From: Candidatus Paracaedibacteraceae bacterium
GTDB lineage: Bacteria > Pseudomonadota > Alphaproteobacteria > UBA6184
Direction: 5' to 3'
Assembly: GCA_024236035.1 (NCBI GenBank)
Contig: JACKLG010000002.1
Coordinates: forward strand, 62,001 to 126,000
Length of the DNA: 64,000 bases
A model generated the notes under the pieces. That model saw only the letters and a program-made list of their open reading frames with translations. It searched no databases and had not been told where the DNA came from. This document shows, piece by piece, positions 48,109-57,078 of this stretch (positions within the stretch are counted from its first letter, which is position 1; every line of letters begins with the position of its first letter). A program made the position numbers and the translations under genes.

Positions 48109-48121
48109 TGAAGAGGTAAAA

Positions 48122-48625
48122 ATGAGTTACAGAAACAAAACTCCAAGCGTAGTTTCAATTTTGAAAAGAAAATTAAAACCAGGAAAAACATTTGAAGACT
48201 TTCAGATTGCTCATCTTCCGGGTGCTAATGCGAAAAAAAATGAATTTGGTTACGAAGTGGATTTCTTTGGTGTTCCAACGAGAGTTATTAACGCTGTTTG
48301 CGCAGAAGATCCAAACATAGTGTATTCTATTGGCCTTAGTTATGGAGAAATCGATGAAATTTTTAAAGAAGCTACCAAAAAATCTCAAGAAGATTCTCAA
48401 CCAGGAAGACGTGGAGAAAAATTAGATAATATTTGTGATGATATGGCTTCGCCTGTAATTGCTTTTGTTGCTTCAGATAATGATTATGGCGGTAAGAGGC
48501 TAGATTATAAACAGACTAAGCTTGCAAAAGTAACGCCTGAAATTTCTCAAGCGATAAAAGAAATGTTAAATCAGCATTCGAAAGAATTATCATCAAATGA
48601 AACAGACCTAAAAAGCGATGACTAA
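48122..48625 (+). CDS. conserved-looking protein of unknown function
   Basis: A 167-residue soluble protein with no recognised family. It starts MSYRNKTPSVVSILKRKLKPG, has a mixed alpha/beta pattern (FEDFQIAHLPG, YEVDFFGVPTRVINAV, NIVYSIGLSYGEIDEIF) and a charged tail (ELSSNETDLKSDD). The FEDFQIAHLP segment recalls antibiotic-biosynthesis-monooxygenase-like folds, but this is weak. AGAGG precedes the ATG. The last eight bases overlap the start of a P-loop pseudogene, so it was part of the same operon. Confidence 0.7.
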   Translation: MSYRNKTPSVVSILKRKLKPGKTFEDFQIAHLPGANAKKNEFGYEVDFFGVPTRVINAVCAEDPNIVYSIGLSYGEIDEIFKEATKKSQEDSQPGRRGEKLDNICDDMASPVIAFVASDNDYGGKRLDYKQTKLAKVTPEISQAIKEMLNQHSKELSSNETDLKSDD

Positions 48626-48902
48626 GTTATATTTTATAGGTGGCGCCAGTGGTAGCGGCAAGACAGCGATTATGCCAGCGCTGCAAAGATATTAGGCAGC
48701 GAAATAAAGATCTACGATTTTGATGATATTGGTGTATCTGAAGGTGCTGATAAAAAATGGCGCCAAGAATCTACAGAAAAGTGGCTGCAACAATTATTAT
48801 CAGATGGCAAAGATGTATGCTTATTGGGACAAATTGTTCTAGGCTAAATCTTAGCATGCCCTTCTGCTAAAAAATTAGCAATGGAGAAAGTGCATGGTAG
48901 AC
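48618..48902 (+). pseudogene. P-loop nucleotide kinase-like gene, broken
   Basis: The start MTKLYFIGGASGSGKTA contains a clean Walker A motif. A TAG at 48693-48695 ends the frame, but the protein continues in another frame as AAKILGSEIKIYDFDDIGVSEGADKKW and CLLGQIVLG, then a TAA at 48845 stands where homologs would carry a Glu before ILACPSAKKLA. At least one frameshift and one nonsense change make it non-functional. It resembles small AAA-type kinase-like ATPases of unknown substrate. Confidence 0.75.
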
Positions 48903-49312
48903 AATAATTACACGAAGGTGGCTTTAAGTTGGCTTTTGCGCCTAGAAGGATTAATTGTATTGATCGGTTCATTGTACGTTTACCATCAAATTGGAACAGG
49001 ATCTTGAGTGCGATTCTCTTTTTTCTTTTTCATTCCGGATATAGGTCTGGTCGGTTATTTTGGAGGTATAAAACTGGGTGCAATAACATATAACTGTACG
49101 CATACATATGTGGCACCTTTATCTTTATTTCTATTCTGCGGCTGCTTTTTTCGGTAGACCTAGATTATCTTCGTATTATTTGGGTTGCACACATTGGATT
49201 TGATCGTGCGTTAGGTTTTGCTCTCAAATATACTATCGGCTTTAAGTATACGCATTTGGGTGTAATTGGTGGTACAACCAAACATAAGACAATTCTGGAA
49301 TATGAAGGTTAG
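48894..49312 (+). pseudogene. DUF4260-family membrane protein gene, broken
   Basis: The start SWLLRLEGLIVLIGSLYVYHQIG, then a TGA at 49005-49007 where a Trp is expected, then FIPDIGLVGYFGGIKLGA with YNCTHTYVAPLSLFLF, and in another frame IIWVAHIGFDRALGFALKY plus FKYTHLGVIGG. This is the DUF4260 pattern, a small membrane protein of unknown role. A stop codon and a frameshift inactivate it. It overlaps the end of the P-loop remnant. Confidence 0.75.
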
Positions 49313-49419
49313 GTGGGTCGAACTCGATTAAGCGGATTATCCAACAAAGCTTTGGGACAGATTTATTACTTTATATGTGCTCAACTATTCTAACCAACTT
49401 CGAAGCAATCTAGATTTTT

Positions 49420-51648
49420 TTACACAGATAAATCAGACCATGTTAAATATCTATTTAATTTGAAATTCTGCTGCGATGTGGGGTCGTTACAGATCAAATG
49501 AACCCAGCCATTTCTAAACAATTTTTTTAAAATATTGTGCTGCAGAATAATTGGCCCTATATACGCACGGGGTGCATGAACAATCACTGTCAACCGCATC
49601 GGTTTATGATAAGGCTCATCATCGGATTTAAACACAGATTGTAAGGGAAGACCATGCATCAAATCACTGGCATTTCCTTGCATTATTCCAATTTTTCCAG
49701 TGATATTTTTTGTGATTTTGCTTCCACCACCAAACGCCACATTATCAAGAGTCGAAAAAAAATATTGTGCGTTAATCCATTGTGCTACAACCATAGGCGC
49801 AGTCAGAATGGTTGTTAAAGCAGCCCTATCACCATCCTTCTCCCATTCATAAGAATGCAAAAAGACTCTGCCTTCAAGATCCACATCTTTTGTCAGCCAT
49901 CTGGGGCCAACAATAAAGGCTGCATTTCTGGCAAGCCCCCATTCTGGACGAACTTGCGCCCAGTCTTTAGACCGCAGCAAAATTGCTTTTGGGCTCAGCT
50001 TTTTATGGGTAGCCCCCTCAAGTTGACTCAATCTCCATTGATTGTTGCTATGTCTGGCGTTGTCCAGATATTTTTTCAAGTCATTAATTTTTTCTATGTA
50101 TGATTTTGAAACGTTATTACTATAAATTTCAACGGCATCTGTTGTTGTATTATGTTCTGCAGCTAAAAATAACGTGTCCTCTGGAATCACGATCTTATAT
50201 TCTTCAAGTGATTTTCGTACATTTTTATCATTCAAAATTGTCGCAAGAATGCGTGCGTTGGGCGCACCAGGGTGCCCACCGCAAGCGCCACAATCTAATG
50301 CAGTCGCATATGCATTGTTCTGCGTTGTGCTGCCGTGTCCACAGAAAACTACAAGTGGTGCAAAATTTTCCGTTAATCCCATCATTTTTAATGCACGTCT
50401 CCCATAAGAAACCTGCTGTTCAAAAGGAATGCTTTGAATGTCTGGAAACAATGTATAATCAGAAGCAAAAAATCTTTTTAATGTTGATTGTATGTTTGAT
50501 GAAACTGTGGGGAAAAAGCTCTTCAACCCCATCCACAAACCACTTGCAACACCCATCGTTTCCATAAGGCTAAAAGGGGTTGTAAATGTATACTTCAACG
50601 ATTGATAAAGCTTTTTAAAGCCTTGCAATCTTTTGTGGCCTTCCGTACACGCGTGGTCAGAACAATTAGGACGTTCAACGATATTATGCGCTGGTTTTAA
50701 CAATACTGGACAGGACGCATGTGTCTCTCCTGTCACAGCATCTTTAACAGAAATGGGCACACCAAAAAAACCAGCAAATCCATATGTTTCATAATCCCCT
50801 TGCGCTTCCAATGCTCTGCGGAATGGCTCTGATCGAACATCAATACAAAAAACCAATTGCGCTTTGGGTCGACTATTTTGTGTTGGCTTTTTTAAAGCCC
50901 TAATCCGGTTGATCAGATCTGTTTGATAAGCAGTTTCATCTGCAGTAATGCTTGCATAAATATCTTGGCAGCCAGATGTTTGAAGCGCGTTCATGTGCCA
51001 TAAAAGTAAAGCATTGGCTCCCGGCCAAATAAGGCAGGTTATCACAAGTCTAAATGCGATATACTCACTTTGGATAACAGGGCAGGGATGGTTTGCATCT
51101 GCCCAGGTTGTTCGATATTGAATATGCGCAGCCCACCCAGGAAGCGTTGTTAACATTAGGGTAAAAAATTCTTCCTGCATTTGAACTGGAACACCAAGAT
51201 AAATAAGCGCTTCTGCGATTATTGCTTCAGATGTGTCTGGCAGATTTTCTAGCCATCGCGTTTTATTCAGGTCATTTTTATGCAGACGCTTATCAAATCG
51301 AAACAACGAAAGTGTACTTTTAAGCAGCCCCAAATTTCTTCCTGGCATTTGAAGGGTTGATTGTCCCTCATCAAAAAAAGCTTGCAACCATTTGATGCTT
51401 TCACGATTAACATGGTGCATTCCCTCTGGCAGATTTTTTTGTTGAAAATATGCTTTTCCTTGTTTTAATCCTTCTTCAAAAGGTAAATCTTCAAAACCTG
51501 CTAAGGGGTTGACAGCAATCAAATTCTTAAGAGGCCAGAATGGGGCTATTCTTGACCAGCTGTTGGTTATAGCAATCTGCATATCAGATACTGACGACAG
51601 GGTCCGTGTTGTATTTTCCATTAATTCAGCTTTTCGAAGTGCTTTCAT
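49420..51648 (-). CDS. dabA: inorganic carbon transporter subunit DabA (DUF2309)
   Basis: A 742-residue protein of the DabA/UPF0753 family, the carbonic-anhydrase-like soluble partner of an energy-coupled CO2/bicarbonate uptake system. The zinc-site residues known for the family are in place: Cys268 and Asp270 in FCIDVRSEPFRRALE, His438 in CGHGSTTQNN and Cys453 in LDCGACGGHPGAPNAR. C-x-D spacing and the 15-residue H-to-C spacing equal those of the characterised protein. Length is a little short for the family but complete. It lies nine bases after dabB in the same direction, with a divergent LysR gene beyond. Confidence 0.93.
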   Translation of the reverse strand: MKALRKAELMENTTRTLSSVSDMQIAITNSWSRIAPFWPLKNLIAVNPLAGFEDLPFEEGLKQGKAYFQQKNLPEGMHHVNRESIKWLQAFFDEGQSTLQMPGRNLGLLKSTLSLFRFDKRLHKNDLNKTRWLENLPDTSEAIIAEALIYLGVPVQMQEEFFTLMLTTLPGWAAHIQYRTTWADANHPCPVIQSEYIAFRLVITCLIWPGANALLLWHMNALQTSGCQDIYASITADETAYQTDLINRIRALKKPTQNSRPKAQLVFCIDVRSEPFRRALEAQGDYETYGFAGFFGVPISVKDAVTGETHASCPVLLKPAHNIVERPNCSDHACTEGHKRLQGFKKLYQSLKYTFTTPFSLMETMGVASGLWMGLKSFFPTVSSNIQSTLKRFFASDYTLFPDIQSIPFEQQVSYGRRALKMMGLTENFAPLVVFCGHGSTTQNNAYATALDCGACGGHPGAPNARILATILNDKNVRKSLEEYKIVIPEDTLFLAAEHNTTTDAVEIYSNNVSKSYIEKINDLKKYLDNARHSNNQWRLSQLEGATHKKLSPKAILLRSKDWAQVRPEWGLARNAAFIVGPRWLTKDVDLEGRVFLHSYEWEKDGDRAALTTILTAPMVVAQWINAQYFFSTLDNVAFGGGSKITKNITGKIGIMQGNASDLMHGLPLQSVFKSDDEPYHKPMRLTVIVHAPRAYIGPIILQHNILKKLFRNGWVHLICNDPTSQQNFKLNRYLTWSDLSV

Positions 51649-51657
51649 AATAACCTC

Positions 51658-52983
51658 TTAAAATTGATATTCATTACGGTGAGCCGTAACGGTTCTGGGG
51701 TGCGGTTGACTTGCATTAAGCATTTGAACATATGTTTTTAGAACCCAATCAGCTTGGTTTTTCTGCTTGTTTCGGGCAAAAAGTATAAAAAGCCATGCCG
51801 CAGTCAGTATCATTAATGCCATAATATGAAGGGCGTTAAGTGGCTGTGGTGTTGAAATCCCCAATGTCCTAAGCGGTTGTTCAATAAGATGTACGCTAAA
51901 ACCGTATACAGACCCCATTATGATAGTTGTGGCAAAGGCTAAGGGTAATTCGAAAGAATAACTTCGCATAATCGAAAGTGCAAACTGAGTTCCTGCAATC
52001 AAGGCCAGAAATGTAAGAAATAACGTTGTATCACCTGATAAAATTTCTGTGTGACGGGTAGCTGAAAATGTATACGCGCCAAAAACTCCGCACATTAATG
52101 CTAAACAAAAATGCTTTAACGATGGGGGGTAATCCAAATCAAGTCGTTTTTCTTGCGCGACTGATCCGGATGCTAAGAAAAGGTACGCCTTAAATAAACC
52201 ATGCCAACAAAGGTGAGCAATCGCAGCGGGAAATAACCCCAGCCCACATTGAACCACCATAAATCCCATTTGACTCATAGTTGAACATGCAAGCATGCGC
52301 TTTATGTCACTTTGCATCAGTTTCCATAATGTTCCAATTAGTACGGTGGCAATACCAGCAACAAATATCAAACTAAGAACTATGGGTTCTTTTGATATTA
52401 ACGGGGCAAAGCGAACTAACAGGAATCCGCCACCATTTACCAATCCGGCATGCATAATGGCAGATACAGGCGTCGGTGAATTTAATGAACTTGTAAGCCA
52501 TCGATGAAAAGGCCATAAAGCTGATTGTGTCATGGCTGCAAGCAGTAATAATAAGCCACTTATTATTGCTATAGATGTTTCAATAGGGGCAGAAACTATG
52601 GATTGAATAGAAACCACGCCTGTGGCACGATACAATAGTAAAAATGCAGCTCCTAAAAAAGCAAATCCTACCCCAAAATTTTTCAATGCTAATATGGATG
52701 ATTGTCGTGCTGCCTCCCAGCCGCTTTTGTGAAGCATTAATCGTGTAAGGAAAAAGTTACTACCTGCCCATGACACCAAAAAAAGTCCAATATGATCTGC
52801 GTTTACCATCAAAAAAATAGTTAAAGCTAAAGTTATCAGATTAAGATAGAAAGACGTTTGCTTGTTATCTCCATTCAAATATCTGGAAGAAAACGAAGCA
52901 ACGCAGAGTGTAACAAACCCAACCAGCTCCATCATGATAAGGCTTAGATTGTCAACATGAAACAACTGTTCTAAAATAATCAT
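51658..52983 (-). CDS. dabB: DabB, NuoL/MrpA-like membrane subunit of the carbon transporter
   Basis: A 441-residue polytopic protein of the proton-conducting transporter family that includes NuoL. It has the helix motifs WPFHRWLTSSLNSPTPVSAIMHAGLVNGGGF and QSDIKRMLACSTMSQMGFMVVQCGLG, but lacks the long C-terminal lateral helix of NuoL. Pairing with dabA identifies it as DabB, the ion-coupled membrane subunit that powers CO2 hydration. The ATG at 52983 is followed directly by hydrophobic helices. Its upstream region is shared with the divergent lysR gene. Confidence 0.92.
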   Translation of the reverse strand: MIILEQLFHVDNLSLIMMELVGFVTLCVASFSSRYLNGDNKQTSFYLNLITLALTIFLMVNADHIGLFLVSWAGSNFFLTRLMLHKSGWEAARQSSILALKNFGVGFAFLGAAFLLLYRATGVVSIQSIVSAPIETSIAIISGLLLLLAAMTQSALWPFHRWLTSSLNSPTPVSAIMHAGLVNGGGFLLVRFAPLISKEPIVLSLIFVAGIATVLIGTLWKLMQSDIKRMLACSTMSQMGFMVVQCGLGLFPAAIAHLCWHGLFKAYLFLASGSVAQEKRLDLDYPPSLKHFCLALMCGVFGAYTFSATRHTEILSGDTTLFLTFLALIAGTQFALSIMRSYSFELPLAFATTIIMGSVYGFSVHLIEQPLRTLGISTPQPLNALHIMALMILTAAWLFILFARNKQKNQADWVLKTYVQMLNASQPHPRTVTAHRNEYQF

Positions 52984-52993
52984 ACGCTATCCT

Positions 52994-53091
52994 ATTATTA
53001 GAAAATAAATTCATATTGACCCAATCTATAAGATAAATTAATATAAGTAAAACCCTTAATTCTAATTAAAACTATTAGGTTTTCTAATAAT
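52994..53091. promoter_or_regulatory. divergent dabB/lysR control region with inverted repeats
   Basis: ATTATTAGAAAA (52994-53005) and its exact reverse complement TTTTCTAATAAT (53080-53091) frame the 106-base intergenic region. A LysR-type box ATTAG-N5-CTAAT lies at 53074-53088, just before the lysR ATG at 53090, and a second palindrome TTAATT-CT-AATTAA at 53056-53069. The set looks like operators for the LysR protein acting on itself and on dabBA. Confidence 0.55.
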
Positions 53092-53944
53092 GTCTTTTGA
53101 TGCTTTAACCTTGGAATGTTTTTTGGCCGTTACAGAAACAGGCAGCTTTACAAAGGCTGCAAATAAAGTTGGACGCACTCAATCTGCCGTTAGCCAGCAA
53201 ATCTCCAAACTTGAAAATCAGATTGGCAACCCCCTTTTTTTCAGAGATAAAAAACTGACGCTAACCTCTGATGGGGAAATCTTACTGTCGTATGCCAGAA
53301 AAATTATTCACCTTAATCGTGAAGCTATGGATCGTTTTAAACAACCAGAACTCCAAGGAGAAGTGCGATTCGGGCTTCCAGAAGATTTTGCCAGTGTATT
53401 CTTATCCGAAGTTTTAACAGAATACGCCTCGCTTCATCCTCGTATTTTACTCAATGTAGAATGCGACCTTACCCTTAATTTATTTGACCGCTTTAAGAAA
53501 AAAGAATTTGATTTGGTTCTTGTTAAGATGAACCGGCCCGAAGACTTTCCAAATGGCATAGACGTCTGGACTGAAGCCTTAGAATGGGTGGGCAACCCAG
53601 AATTTTTTGAATCAGACGATCAAGCAATTCCATTAGTTCTTTCCCCTCAGCCTTGCGTGTATCGTGCGCGGGCCATTCAGGCGCTGGAACAAAAGAATAA
53701 AAAATGGAGAATCGTATTTTCCAGCCACAGCTATGCAGGAACCATTGCGGCGGTAAAGGCTGGCATGGGCATTACTGTGTTGCCACGAAATATGGTGCCC
53801 CATGAATTTCAAATTATAAGGATAACTAAAGACATCCCACCTTTAGACGATACTCATATTTCTTTGCTTAAACATCATGATCAAAACTTGGCAGTAAACT
53901 CGTTTGAAAAATTTGTGGTTGAAAAATTAAAACCACAAAAATAA
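53090..53944 (+). CDS. LysR-family transcriptional regulator, probably of dabBA
   Basis: A 284-residue LysR protein. The N-terminal winged helix-turn-helix reads FLAVTETGSFTKAANKVGRTQSAVSQQISKLE, followed by a type-2 periplasmic-binding-like effector domain (GEVRFGLPEDFAS, VKAGMGITVLPRNM). It is transcribed divergently from dabBA, and LysR genes accompany dab operons in other bacteria, so it probably activates carbon uptake. The ATG at 53090 lies immediately beside a LysR box, suggesting autorepression. Only a weak AGG precedes the start. Confidence 0.9.
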   Translation: MSFDALTLECFLAVTETGSFTKAANKVGRTQSAVSQQISKLENQIGNPLFFRDKKLTLTSDGEILLSYARKIIHLNREAMDRFKQPELQGEVRFGLPEDFASVFLSEVLTEYASLHPRILLNVECDLTLNLFDRFKKKEFDLVLVKMNRPEDFPNGIDVWTEALEWVGNPEFFESDDQAIPLVLSPQPCVYRARAIQALEQKNKKWRIVFSSHSYAGTIAAVKAGMGITVLPRNMVPHEFQIIRITKDIPPLDDTHISLLKHHDQNLAVNSFEKFVVEKLKPQK

Positions 53945-53952
53945 AGATATGT

Positions 53953-54291
53953 TTAAAAATCTACACCTTTCCCCTTAAGCCACGTTATTAACTCGTTATC
54001 AAAGTTATTAGGCTCTTCAAGTTGGGGGGTGTGGCTGCTCTTTTCAAAAATGCGGATTGTTAGATCTGCTGCACAGGTGCGATACTTCTCCCACAAATAG
54101 GGTGGGTTAAAGTAGTCATGCCTCCCAAGGGCCAGAAATATTGGGCATTTAATCGCCTTTAATGATCGTGTAATATCATAATCTGCAAACATAGAACCTC
54201 ATATGATTCCGGCCCCTTTGGAATTCACATCTACCCCTTCCCAAAGCTTTGATGCATCATACGTTGCGTCATACCAAAGCCTTGGTCTCAA
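53953..54291 (-). pseudogene. alpha/beta hydrolase (proline-iminopeptidase-like) remnant
   Basis: The 3' end encodes a hydrolase C-terminus: MFADYDITRSLKAIKCPIFLALGRHDYF and SSHTPQLEEPNNF, which hold the acid and histidine of the triad. Upstream in another frame the match continues as PRLWYDATYDASKLWEGVDVNSKG, ending at a TGA before 54192. The nucleophile half is absent. It is a truncated and frameshifted remnant. Confidence 0.75.
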
Positions 54292-54349
54292 TGCTTACAG
54301 CCTGCGGATCGGAAACTCTTATAAAACAGCCCCAATTAATGCAAAAACC

Positions 54350-55471
54350 TTAACAGTTGCTTTGTATAAATTCTTCTAATCTATGTAAGGCTTCGGGCAT
54401 ATTTTTTCGACCAAAACCAATGCGAAAATAATTTTTATTATAATCATAGTTTGAAGCCGGCAACAAAAGAACCCCTTTTTCCTTAACTAAGCGCGCAGAA
54501 AAATGATCTACAGATTCAGTGCTTTTATACTCTACAAAACCTACACATCCGCCCTGTGGTCTCACCCATCTAAACTTTTCCTGATACTTCAGCATAAACT
54601 GGTCTAATAACAACAGATTGTCATCTAAAATTTGATTGTTACGTTTTAAAATAAAGTCCTTATTCTTTAATGCAATAAGGCTAATAATTTCTGCGGGGGC
54701 GCTGTTACAAATGGATAAATAATCTTTCATCTGTTTTATTTGCTGCAGCATTTGGGTGTCTTGACAGGCAATCCAACCCACCCTTAATCCAGCTAGGCCA
54801 AAAGCTTTACTTGTGACACCTAATGAAATAGCTTTTGAATACGTTTCAGCGGCAGGTTTTGCCCACCCATCAGAAGGGGTCCCTAATAATCGATATACTT
54901 CATCAGAAAACAACCATAATCCATGCTTGTCGCACAGATGGGTTAAGCTCTTAAGCTCCTCTTCGCTAATTACTTGTCCTGTTGGGTTGTGGGGAAAGTT
55001 TATGATCACCCATTTTGTATTCTTTTTAATGGATTTTTGAATGTCCTCTAAATTAATACGCCACTGATTTTCTTCTTTTAACGGTACTTCTGTTACATCT
55101 GCTCCTTTTAATTTAGGAACTTCTAATAAAGACTGATAACAAGGGGTCAATATAATCGCATGATCTTCGGGTTGGCATAATGCATATAAAGATGCAAAAA
55201 TCCCTTCTTCTGCCCCTGCAAAACATAAAATATTATTATCACTTAAAGAAGGGAAAAGGCTTGTAGCAATCTGTTTTCTTAGTTTAGGTAACCCATATGT
55301 TTCTGTATAACCTAATCTTAAATTTTCCCATAAATCTTTATCTTCTTTGTCCGCTAAGGAAAGTATTTCGTGCATTGAAAAACTTTCTGCGTCAGAACTA
55401 CACAATAAATATGGGCTGGTAAATTCATATTGGCTTAAATATTCTTCTAACTTAAATTTATTTATGTTCAT
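54350..55471 (-). CDS. PLP-dependent aminotransferase class I/II
   Basis: A 373-residue fold-type I aminotransferase. Visible motifs are NPTG at 162-165, SDEVYRLL with Asp190 and Tyr193 contacting PLP, the Schiff-base lysine in TSKAFGLAGLRVG (Lys222) and the C-terminal FRIGFGR arginine that binds the substrate carboxylate. The start overlaps the end of the YheO-like regulator gene by 14 bases, so the two are one unit. The substrate is unknown; an amino acid under control of the neighbouring sensor is a reasonable guess. Confidence 0.88.
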   Translation of the reverse strand: MNINKFKLEEYLSQYEFTSPYLLCSSDAESFSMHEILSLADKEDKDLWENLRLGYTETYGLPKLRKQIATSLFPSLSDNNILCFAGAEEGIFASLYALCQPEDHAIILTPCYQSLLEVPKLKGADVTEVPLKEENQWRINLEDIQKSIKKNTKWVIINFPHNPTGQVISEEELKSLTHLCDKHGLWLFSDEVYRLLGTPSDGWAKPAAETYSKAISLGVTSKAFGLAGLRVGWIACQDTQMLQQIKQMKDYLSICNSAPAEIISLIALKNKDFILKRNNQILDDNLLLLDQFMLKYQEKFRWVRPQGGCVGFVEYKSTESVDHFSARLVKEKGVLLLPASNYDYNKNYFRIGFGRKNMPEALHRLEEFIQSNC

Positions 55472-56048
55472 GATTGCGCCATTCCTTTAAATATTTAAAT
55501 ACTGTTGCTCGACCTACGTTCAAAATATTTGCAATGTAATCGGCTGCATTTTTTTCAGTAAACGCATTTAAATCAAACAAATACTTTAAAACTTCTTTTT
55601 TTTGGGCTCCGCTCAAATTTTGAAAGTCCCACTTTTGCTTTGTGATAAAATCATGCAAAACAATATGCAGTTTTTCCTGCCAATCATTTTTAAACAAAGC
55701 GCTTGGGTGTTGATCGTTTTTTTGTAAGATCTGCTGGCTTAACTGTTGCATGTAATGAAAAACAGATACATCGCAATTAATGCACATCAACCACTCCTCA
55801 GATAATAAAACAGAAATTGATTTAATCAGTCGCCCATCAAAACCTATCTTCGTATAAGTGCTGTTGCTTAACTCTTCGCTTAGGTTGGGTATGTCTAATA
55901 AAGAATCCTCTCCTGCTTTTCTGCGTGAAAGTTCTCCATTAATATATTTGATGGTTTGTGTGCTAAGGTCGTGAATAACAATTTCCACTAAGGGATACAT
56001 TAATTTTACAAATGCATCGCCAATTGCAATATAAGGGGTCAAATTCAT
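55458..56048 (-). CDS. YheO-like PAS/HTH transcriptional regulator
   Basis: A 196-residue regulator with an N-terminal YheO-type PAS-like domain (YIAIGDAFVKLMYPLVEIVIHDL, the IGFDGRLIKSISVLL segment) and a C-terminal helix-turn-helix (DLNAFTEKNAADYIANILNVGRATVFKYLKEWR). Relatives such as DauR control amino-acid catabolic genes. It overlaps the aminotransferase gene by 14 bases. A pair of similar palindromes directly upstream suggests autoregulation. Confidence 0.85.
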   Translation of the reverse strand: MNLTPYIAIGDAFVKLMYPLVEIVIHDLSTQTIKYINGELSRRKAGEDSLLDIPNLSEELSNSTYTKIGFDGRLIKSISVLLSEEWLMCINCDVSVFHYMQQLSQQILQKNDQHPSALFKNDWQEKLHIVLHDFITKQKWDFQNLSGAQKKEVLKYLFDLNAFTEKNAADYIANILNVGRATVFKYLKEWRNHEHK

Positions 56049-56078
56049 AATGTACTCATTTGTTTCTAATCCATATAT

Positions 56079-56123
56079 ATACTAAAAAGTATCAATGCAA
56101 AACAAAAAAATACAAAAAAGTAT
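56079..56123. promoter_or_regulatory. paired palindromic operator upstream of the YheO-like gene
   Basis: ATACTAAAAAGTAT (56079-56092) and ATACAAAAAAGTAT (56110-56123) share the form ATAC-N6-GTAT and start 31 bases apart, close to three helical turns. They lie 31-75 bases before the regulator start, where autoregulation by that protein would place them. Confidence 0.55.
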
Positions 56124-56565
56124 ATCGAGGTGTGTCTTTAATTACTAGAGGCCATCAACTTTTCGTGATAGGTTGGGTATATTAATTAATATAAAGCATA
56201 AAAAATGCGGGCCAATTTGAAGTAACTGTACCAGACTCTCTATCGTTTAAAGTAATCGAAGATAAAACGCATACCTTACCCATTAACATTACTATGTCAG
56301 ACCTCTTTGCCCCATTTTTATGGCTCACCCCCCCCCTAATTTACTTAATTTTCTTCGTATAAATTAATTAAATACAAAAGAACAAATCTCATAAGAGGTG
56401 TAAAAATTGTATTAAAGAATTTTAACTTTACGGCAATTGGTTTTTATGAAATTATCCAAAAAAGAGGCAAAAATCTTCAAAATGCCTTAAATTTCGCCTG
56501 TTATCTAACTAAATTTATGGAGCATTTTAATGCATGCGGTACCCATGTATATCAAAGGATAAGAC
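56124..56565 (+). other. intergenic region with a possible peptide remnant
   Basis: About 440 bases without a convincing gene. A frame around 56205-56360 has protein-like sequence (GQFEVTVPDSLSFKVIEDKTHTLPIN, then SDLFAPFLWLTPP) but no start codon in frame, so it may be a gene fragment. The rest is AT-rich spacer upstream of the Nudix gene. Confidence 0.35.
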
Positions 56566-57048
56566 ATGACGAATACTATAATTTCTGATTACCCCAGGGT
56601 TGGTGTGGGTGTATTAATTTTCAACCATAAAGGTGAAATGCTCCTTGGAAAGCGTAAAAATGCGCATGGTAACGCCTTGTGGGGTAATCCCGGCGGGCAT
56701 TTAGAATTTGGGGAAAGCCTGGAAGACTGTGCTAAGCGCGAAGTATTAGAAGAAACTAGCTTTAAGATTTCTTCTCCTTCATTTGTTGCTGTGACCAATG
56801 ATGTGTTTAAAAAAGAAGGTAAGCACTATATTTCCATTTTTATGAAGGTAGTCATTACAGAAAATCAAACTGTACAAAATCTTGAACCTCATAAAACAGA
56901 AGAATGGAAATGGTTTTCTTTGGATCGACTGCCATCCCCATTGTTTCCTCCGCTAAAACAGTTGTTCGCGGGTAAAACATATGGACTGAAACAGCAAATG
57001 CTAATTGCTGAAAATATTGAAACTTCTGAACCTTCAGCTTTTCAGTAA
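56566..57048 (+). CDS. Nudix hydrolase
   Basis: A 160-residue Nudix enzyme. The Nudix box spans residues 44-66 and fits G-x5-E-x7-REU-x-EE, with metal-binding REVLEE at 58-63; the usual Gly near the end is Ser65. N-terminal VGVGVLIFNHKGEMLLGKRKN and the WGNPGGHLEFGE lead resemble the MutT/NUDT15-like group that cleans damaged nucleotides. It is followed after 30 bases by an alkyltransferase and AlkD, so a nucleotide or DNA damage role is likely. AAGGATAAG precedes the ATG. Confidence 0.88.
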   Translation: MTNTIISDYPRVGVGVLIFNHKGEMLLGKRKNAHGNALWGNPGGHLEFGESLEDCAKREVLEETSFKISSPSFVAVTNDVFKKEGKHYISIFMKVVITENQTVQNLEPHKTEEWKWFSLDRLPSPLFPPLKQLFAGKTYGLKQQMLIAENIETSEPSAFQ

Positions 57049-57078
57049 TTTGGTTTAAAAAACATAGGATATAACAAA

